Assembly: GCF_040412425.1 (NCBI RefSeq)
Contig: NC_089762.1
Span: 25,546,891-25,610,890, forward strand
Direction of reading: 5' to 3'
Source: Macrobrachium rosenbergii
Lineage: Eukaryota > Arthropoda > Malacostraca > Decapoda > Palaemonidae
DNA: 64,000 nucleotides
Shown here one piece after another: positions 58,140-64,000 of the stretch. The notes beneath the pieces were generated by a model that saw only the letters and a list, made by a program, of their open reading frames with translations, made no database searches and was not told the DNA's origin. How positions within the stretch are numbered: the stretch's first letter is position 1; every line of letters starts with the position of its first letter. The translations under genes and the position numbers were made by a program.

Positions 58140-59306
58140 GCTTGTTTAATCTGATCAAAGCTGGACTGACAATCTTTGTCCCAAAAAAGGGTTCTCTCTC
58201 TTTTAAGAGATCAGTCAAGGTAACAGCAATTTCAGCATAATCCTTAATGTGTTTTCTGTAAAACCCACACATTCCTAGAAATCTCTTAGTTTCCTCAACC
58301 TTCGTAGGCAGTTTAATTTCTTTGGTGGCTATGATAGTGTCTGAATACGGTATACAACCATCTTAGAATTTTATTTCCTTTTGGCCTATCTGACATTTCT
58401 TTAGATTTAACTTCATTCCTCGTTCACTGAAAAGTTTGAATGGTTGATGTAATCTTTTCAAGAAGATTGGAAAACTGGGAACCCTAACAACAATATCATC
58501 TAAATAATTCTTAACCAACCCTTTCTCAATAAGGGGAGCCAAGATATTAGACATGATGCGTGAAAATATAGGTGGACTGTAACTCAATCCAAAAGGAAGG
58601 CGCTTGAATCTACAGTATAGTGAAACTCCATCACTTAAAGTTGTTAAATCACTACTCTTTTCATCTAATTCCACTTCATAATATGCATCTTTCATATCTA
58701 AGGAAGCATAATACAGTAACGGTTTCCTGTGGCTGTTTCTACCATTTCTTCTAATCTATGTAAAGGGTGAATATCAACTCTGAATGTCATCAGGTTTCCT
58801 AACAAGTACAAAAGGGCTTAGCCATGCCACACTTGAGGGTTTATTATTCCTCTTTCTTCCATATCTTTTAACATGGTGGAAATGAGGGTTTTGGTTTTTT
58901 CAGGGTACTGATATATAGGATCACTTACAGCAATATGAGTTTGTACATCTTGAAACTTCCCTAATTCTTTTTCTTCAAGAATGAACACCGAATGATTAGC
59001 AACCAACATGTCACTTAATTCTCCCTGTTGATCAGCGGTAAGATGGGAATTATCTTGGTGAGAAAGCAAATACTTAAGCTTTCCTTCTCTAGTACTGCCT
59101 GAGTTGATATAAACATCAACATTCGGAAGAACTAAATCATTCTGAACTCTAGTTTTCCTGAATTTTGGAAATGGCTGATCAATGTGTTCTTCACTGATTG
59201 TCCTATGATACCTTAATAAAGTTCCAACCTTCATTGTCATCCTGGCTTTAGTATTATTGACAAGTGGAAAAAATACTTCCTGAACATCATGAACTGTAAG
59301 GCACAA
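58140..59306 (-). pseudogene. Gypsy reverse transcriptase, broken
   Basis: Copies element RNA into DNA. The N-terminal part (59306-58818) includes HLTADQQGELSDMLVANHSV and YPEKTKTLISTMLKDMEERG. A stop falls after WHG, and the LSPFVLVRKPD strand continues in another frame near 58815. Then MKDAYYEVELDEKS (motif A region, the usual Gly replaced) at 58695, FKRLPFGLSYSPPIFSRIM (motif B), and KNYLDDIVV (motif C, YLDD) near 58510 follow. VEETKRFLGMCGFYRKHI near 58300 and FFWDKDCQSSFDQIKQA complete it at the TTAA element border. Confidence 0.92.
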
Positions 59307-59312
59307 TGCAAA

Positions 59313-59880
59313 CTAAGTTTGACACTCCTTAATTTCCAGTACAAATTCTAACAATGTGTTAGGGGGTTCATCTACAGGTAATGGGTAAATACCAGCTGTA
59401 TATTGCGGTAGAATAAGTTTCTTTTCAAGTCTAACCTGAGCTTTATAAGGTTCATTAGGCTGAAGTACTTTAATCTGCCTGACCCTTTTATTAGGTCTAG
59501 GTTTCAAAAATCTTACTGGATAAGTAAATCTATCCCAAATAATGACTTTATGTACATCATCCCATGTCACTGGTGCAGGCCTAATCAAATCGGCTCCTAA
59601 CAATAAGTTGTGTCCAGATAACCACCAGGCACAACAGAAAACAAATGGGTAACCACTCTAAAACCAATATGAACATCCAAATACACTGCACCAAGAACAG
59701 GGAGATCATGTTGAGTAACTCCATTAAGGTGTGGCATATTTCTCATTTGACTATGTACAATGTAAACCTAATTTTCTCTGAGCTTCTTCTGTGCTACACA
59801 TACTTCGCTACCAGTATCAATTAAGGCACAAAACATTGCATTATTTACCACCAAATTGATAGAAGGAGACCAGACTCTTG
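59313..59880 (-). pseudogene. Gypsy protease and linker
   Basis: The aspartic protease active site reads CALIDTGSEVC near 59835-59805 (DTG followed by Ser). A VVPGGYLDT stretch lies near 59640 and, after a shift, MLGADLIRPAPVTWD at 59603 continues as the linker to reverse transcriptase. Stops occur near 59770 and 59618. Confidence 0.8.
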
Positions 59881-59883
59881 GGG

Positions 59884-61128
59884 TTAGTCATCCATTCTTA
59901 ACAGGTCCTGGATACAGTGATGAACCTCTTTTACAATTTGGTTTGTGACAATCAAAACAAACACCTCTCGGAGGGTTATATGGACATTCAGAAAGTTTGT
60001 GATCTCTGACCATACAGTAGCCACAATACTGATTGTTTTCTTTTTCTCATTAAATTTCTTTAATTTGTTGGACAAATCACTGATTTGCTTCTTCAGATCT
60101 TGCAATTCCAATGTTGTCTTATGTGTATTATTATTTACTACAGGCTGTGGTTGGAAATTGGAACCATTAACAGGAAAAACTCTACGTTGGGTAACATCTC
60201 CACTTATTGTAGCTAAGTGATACACATGCTCAACAAATTCAGTGAATCTCTCTAAAGGTATCCTATTATCAAGGAAATCTTTGAGCCTTTCTTGGGATGT
60301 ACTGCTACGTCCTCTATACAACTTCTTTTCCACAAGACTGTCAGCTTTGGGAAAGGAACCCTTGGAAAATTTCATCTCAAAAGCAGACAATTTACATTTC
60401 ATTCTGCTGACAAATGCTCTAGGGGCTTCATCTATATTGTAACATTCAATCTAAATTTCCTGCCAAGCCTGCATAGTTATAGCTGAACAAGCAAAGTGGT
60501 GATTCAGTAGGTCCCTAAACTGACTCCTAGATATGTTATTTCCCCTTCTGCCCATTTCAGCAGTTAACAATGTTGCAATCTCTTGTTCCACTCTAGTAAG
60601 TGCTACATTGATTCTATCAACATCTGCTGAAACACAGGACTCTACTTGACTAAAAAATCTAGCAAGTCTGTTATCAGTGCCAACACCTTGTACAGTAATT
60701 CTGACGACTTCAACATCAGAATACCCTTGGGTTTTAAGATAAATCCCTTAGAATGATTATCAATAGGGTTATTCAATTTATAAACTTGGATAAAAGGGTT
60801 ATTGACTGTTACTGCCCTGGAATGGATTACTAGGCATTATTGGCTGTGTATTATTTGATAAATTGTGTGTCACTACTGAAGCTGGGTTATTGTGTGGTGT
60901 CACTGTTATGTCTGCTCTGTCTACAGTAATGAATGGGTTAATGTCTGAACAATTAGCTTTGTTAGAATTGAATGGTGTGGAAGCATAATGTGCAGAGTTT
61001 GATAAATTAGCTATTTCCCCTTTCATGTCAATAAGCTGATCACACAACTGTTGCATTTGACAGCTCTGAGTATCCATGGCAGACAATAAATTATCATAGA
61101 AGTCTTCTCTCTCTCCATCACCCTTCAT
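59884..61128 (-). pseudogene. Gypsy gag, broken
   Basis: Structural protein of the virus-like particle. The N-terminal part (61128-60799) begins MKGDGEREDFYDNLLSAM with a helical segment, then an Asn/Ser/Thr-rich region. After about 400 bp with stops, 60402-59884 gives AFEMKFSKGSFPKADSLVEK, a coiled-coil-like ELQDLKKQISDLSNKLKKF, and the nucleocapsid. In a shifted frame this reads CGYCMVRDHKLSEC (C-x2-C-x4-H-x4-C zinc knuckle) near 60020-59980, followed by CFDCHKPNCK. Confidence 0.85.
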
Positions 61129-61408
61129 TTTGTAGGCTATGTTACACTATACAGCATACTGGTAAAAACATCAACAAAGCTACAATACCTTAGGCTGGGG
61201 TAACATATGCCTAACTAAATACCATAGGTTAGGCTATCATACCTAATGGCTTTGTGGCCCAACTTTAGAACACAGGGGTGGATATATCAATCTATAACAG
61301 GTAAATACATCCTACACGCTGCACCTTAAGTTGTTTCTGCCATAAGTCTATTTCCCTCTGTTATCACCGCTTTAACGGTGCTTACGGCACCGTAACTTAA
61401 TGTCTACT

Positions 61409-61685
61409 ACAGGCAGTCCTCGGTTATCAGTGGGGTTCTCCTCTGAGGGTGTGATGATAACCGAAAATCGCCGCTAACTGAAAATCAGCAATTTTTTAGT
61501 TTTTCAGCGAATTACAGGGCTTATCGGTGCCGAAAAGTGCCGATTTTCGGTTACTGGCGCCTCTGTTAGGTATGTATTGGCACCGATATGCGGAAATCGG
61601 TGATTTTTTGGCGCCGAAAATTGCCAATTTTCGTCGCTAGACAAGCCCCGTAAAACTGGATCGCCGTTAACTGGGGACTGCCTAC
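61409..61685. mobile_element. MITE family 1, copy 7
   Basis: 277 bp in the Gypsy leader. Starts ACAGGCAGTCCTCGGTTATC and ends TGGGGACTGCCTAC. Interior: TTACTGGCGCCTCTGTTAGG and CGTCGCTAGACAAGCCCCG, in opposite orientation to copies 1, 3 and 5. Confidence 0.9.
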
Positions 61686-61791
61686 AGTATTCCTGCTATC
61701 GCCATAACTTGATGCGACATCAAGTTGCGGCACTGAAAAAGTGCTGTAAGATCAAATTGCCTTAAGTTGAGGATGGATAATAATTTTAGGC

Positions 61792-62587
61792 CTATTCTTA
61801 GCTGGAACTGGTACTTGATGTCAGAGGCAGATGAATCTTCATCTCGAGGTTAAGGTTGAGGAATGTGAAGTCTGACTCCCACAGTTTCTTTAATGTTTCT
61901 TTGTTCTTAACAGTAGGTGGATACACTGTGAAAACAACTTATTCCTAGTGGATTCCTTCCATGATTGTTCCTCCTAGAACTGATTCTTATACAGGTTCCT
62001 AAACTGGTCTTTATACTGGCTCTTATACTGGTTCCTAAACTGGTCTTTATACTGGTTCCTAAACTGGTTTTTATACTGTTTCTTATACTGGTTCCCTGTA
62101 ATATAAAAGTTCATTTAGGACAGCAATCCTGTGTCAACCAGCATGCAGTTCTTAGCCTAGGCTATACAGTACTGTACTCATGACTAACTTAGCTGTTGCA
62201 CAACAAAGTTAGCCTGGCTTTACGTTCATAACATAGGTGGCATTTAACTCAAAATTTGACAGTTTCATAAACTTATGGAAGAATATCGCACATCTTGGCC
62301 TACTGTTGGTGGTACAATTGCAACCACATGCAAGCTCAACATGGTGCAACTTATATAACATTACCATAACAACTCTTGGTAATTTTGTTACATGAAGGTA
62401 AAAATACAAAAGAAAACTATTAAATGTTATGGTAACATGTACATTATAAACTAAGACAAGTGCATACCTTTTACAAAGGAAAAACATGGCATTTCAAATG
62501 AAAAACAAGGGGAGCTACATTTTTTCCCCTCTCGCGTCATCGTACGTGTCTTGAACGGTGGTTTGAGCTCATGCAACTATGCACTTA
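61792..62587 (-). repeat. Gypsy 5' LTR
   Basis: 796 bp, direct repeat of the two blocks at 51337-51572 and 53590-54023. It contains a minisatellite (61970-62100) of CTGGTTCYTAWAC-like units and the block TGGCATTTCAAATGAAAAAC with AAGGGGAGCTACATTTNTTT. No canonical TG...CA ends or tRNA primer site could be fixed, probably because of decay. Confidence 0.82.
61970..62100. repeat. minisatellite in LTR, about 15-16 bp unit
   Basis: Alternating CTGGTTCTTATA and CTGGTTCCTAAA units, about eight in this LTR against about three in the left LTR (51520-51570). The difference shows expansion or contraction since insertion. Confidence 0.85.
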
Positions 62588-62768
62588 CTGTTTATACTTG
62601 AGTATCATGTGACTTTTGAAGACCTAATTTTGAAGCTAATTTTAAGGCGGTCGCATCATACGAGACATAAAATTAGTGTATGTAATATTCACATATTAGT
62701 ATTGTATTATAAAATACAAGCATAATGAATATGCATCTTTTCCATTGATCTTTTAAAAAATGACAAAT
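62588..62768. other. no gene recognised
   Basis: Short AT-rich spacer between the Gypsy 5' LTR and the next DIRS-like end. Confidence 0.6.
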
Positions 62769-64000
62769 TTTTTAATCAATTTGTATTTTTCATTGCTAAC
62801 AAACCTGCGGTCTTAACTTATGGATAATTCTTCTAGCACCAAGTGGAAACCGATAAAAATAATATACAGTAAACCCCCTGTATTCACGGGGGATGCATAC
62901 CGCACCCCCCCAATGAATAGCTAAAATCTGTGAATACTTAAAACCCCTCTAAAAACACTTAGAACTGCCTATTTTGATAGTTTAAACACAAAATACTCTA
63001 CAAATGCTTATACCTGAGTATTTTAATAGTTTTATCACAAAAAGTGCATTTAGTCATGAAAATATGAAAATACAGTGATTAGTGAATATTTCTCAGTGAA
63101 AAATACAGCGAATAATGATAGATATGTTCCACAGAGAAACCCGTGAATACATGAGTCTGCAAATAGTGAGACCGTGAATACAGGGGGTTTACTGTACAAG
63201 GAATTGGTGGCAACGAGGTAAGTTGATAGGCCTAGGTGGCAACCATCAAGCTCCTTCGTGCATGCATCAAAGGAATGATGCCTCAGTTTCTTCCATCCCA
63301 GGAAACCTGACTAAGGAGTGGCTAGAGGTGGGCCGTGTAAGTTAAAACTGCAGGTTTGTTAGCTATGAAAAATACAAATTGATTAAAACAATTTGTCATT
63401 TGTTCTGGGTCTTAACTGGATTGACTAATTTTTGGAGGGAGGAAAGAAAGTCTGGAACCCACTGGAGGTTCAGCACACCTGGTAACTCTTCCTGGCTTAT
63501 AGAAGCCTATGGAAGGGAACCAAAGCCTCTGACGCAATAAATATATGATTATTTAACAGTCGGATTTCTGGGATTTTGCACAATGTGATGAGACAATGTA
63601 GGAGGAAGCTGAAGCCACCAATACTTTGATATCAATCCTCTCTCCCCTTGCTAGAGAGAGGAAGGACTTGCTTTTGCCAAAGTTTTATATTCGTGTAGGA
63701 ATAAGCAAAACTAAAACAAAAAGGCAGCAGTTTCACCTGTATCAGACCCAATCCAGCACATGATGGAATGATTTATTGGCCCATCGGGTAGAGAAGAAAA
63801 GAAAGGAAACTGAAAGAGACCAACCATCTCATTCATTCTCACTTAAACATCCTGTTGAGCAGCCACCAACGGACCCAAGGAAAAAGTGTCCACGGACCTG
63901 TGGGCAACGTCCTGCAGACAGAAGGAAGTGAAAGTGGTCTGATGAAGCCATGTGCCAGCCTTCAAAATCCTTTGAACAGACAAGTTCTTTCTGATTGTCA
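62769..64000 (-). mobile_element. DIRS-like element (second family), copy 2, runs off window
   Basis: The left arm (TTTTAATCAATTTGTATTTT at 62769, then CTAACAAACCTGCGGTCTTAA) is complementary to 63340-63387 (TTAAAACTGCAGGTTTGTTAGC ... CAAATTGATTAAAA). A second end-like phrase, CAATTTGTCATTTGTTCTGG, follows, giving the end-plus-ICR layout. Near the right edge the minus strand reads TTFTSFCLQDVAHRSVDTF, then GPLVAAQQ and a stop near 63850. This matches the C-terminal tyrosine region of DIRS recombinases, with Cys where the Tyr would be. The related copy at 51573-53590 aligns with this one over several blocks. Confidence 0.7.
62867..63194. mobile_element. MITE family 2 (pogo-like), copy C
   Basis: 328 bp, TA on both sides, ends CAGTAAACCCCCTGTATTC and GAATACAGGGGGTTTACTG. 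Same orientation as copy B. Inserted between the terminal arm and ICR of the DIRS-like element, so it is younger than that element. Confidence 0.92.

Larger units (their letters stand above)
51337..62587 (-). mobile_element. Ty3/Gypsy LTR retrotransposon, degenerate and nested
   Basis: Minus-strand element with direct LTRs at 61792-62587 (5') and 51337-54023 (3', interrupted). The internal order is gag, protease, reverse transcriptase, RNase H, integrase, diagnostic of Ty3/Gypsy. A MITE (61409-61685) sits in the leader, a TTAA-flanked element (56681-58134) between RT and RNase H, and a DIRS-like fragment in the 3' LTR. All genes are broken. Removing the three insertions leaves about 7.5 kb, a normal Gypsy length. 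Confidence 0.88.

Overview
This is eukaryotic, AT-rich DNA made mostly of transposable-element remains, fold-back repeats and very long (TA)n and (GA)n microsatellites. The mix fits a decapod crustacean such as a shrimp, prawn or crayfish: a DIRS-type tyrosine-recombinase retrotransposon, Penelope-like elements, mariner, Tigger/pogo relics, RTE- and I/Jockey-type LINEs, a Ty3/Gypsy element, a tRNA-derived SINE and dense dinucleotide arrays. The taxon is an inference from repeat content. No conserved host gene identifies it.

Layout. 1-5.6 kb: AT-rich sequence with one SINE-like dispersed repeat and the edge of a possible minus-strand exon. 5.6-6.9 kb: a broken 1.3-kb mariner. 7.0-8.85 kb: a 5'-truncated Penelope-like element bracketed by inverted copies of its own end. 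8.9-12.6 kb: short inverted-repeat elements in (TA)n tracts and a 2.9-kb composite element with (GA)n arrays, a CCAAT-motif cluster and a 172-bp tandem repeat. 12.7-21.2 kb: a Penelope 3' end, a plus-strand Tigger relic, and a minus-strand Tigger split by an I/Jockey-type LINE with a 6-bp target duplication. 21.8-26.7 kb: MITEs, a LINE relic and two possible host exons. 26.8-35.4 kb: a Tigger relic containing a structurally complete DIRS element (28.62-35.06 kb). Its tyrosine recombinase is intact; its gag and reverse transcriptase are frameshifted. 36.1-39.8 kb: an RTE-type LINE relic carrying MITEs. 39.9-41.5 kb: tandem repeats. 42.2-43.2 kb: a possible micro-exon and a MITE inside (TA)n. 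44.9-45.8 kb: a GC-richer gag-like relic. 46.2-47.4 kb: a SINE and a (TA)n/inverted-repeat complex. 48.6-49.1 kb: a (GA)n array beside a convincing acidic exon. 50.5-51.1 kb: another Tigger relic. 51.3-62.6 kb: a degenerate minus-strand Ty3/Gypsy element with two LTRs. Its 3' LTR carries a DIRS-like insertion and its pol carries a 1.45-kb TTAA-flanked element. 62.8-64.0 kb: another DIRS-like end.

Host coding potential is limited to five short minus-strand intervals (about 49.07, 42.24, 25.88, 24.64 and 0.07 kb). Each is open in one frame and bordered by splice-like signals. Four have compatible phases, so they may belong to one large unrecognised gene encoding an acidic, Ser/Asp/Glu-rich protein, with introns up to about 24 kb packed with mobile elements. 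This is a hypothesis that RNA evidence could settle. The mobile-element calls are much firmer.
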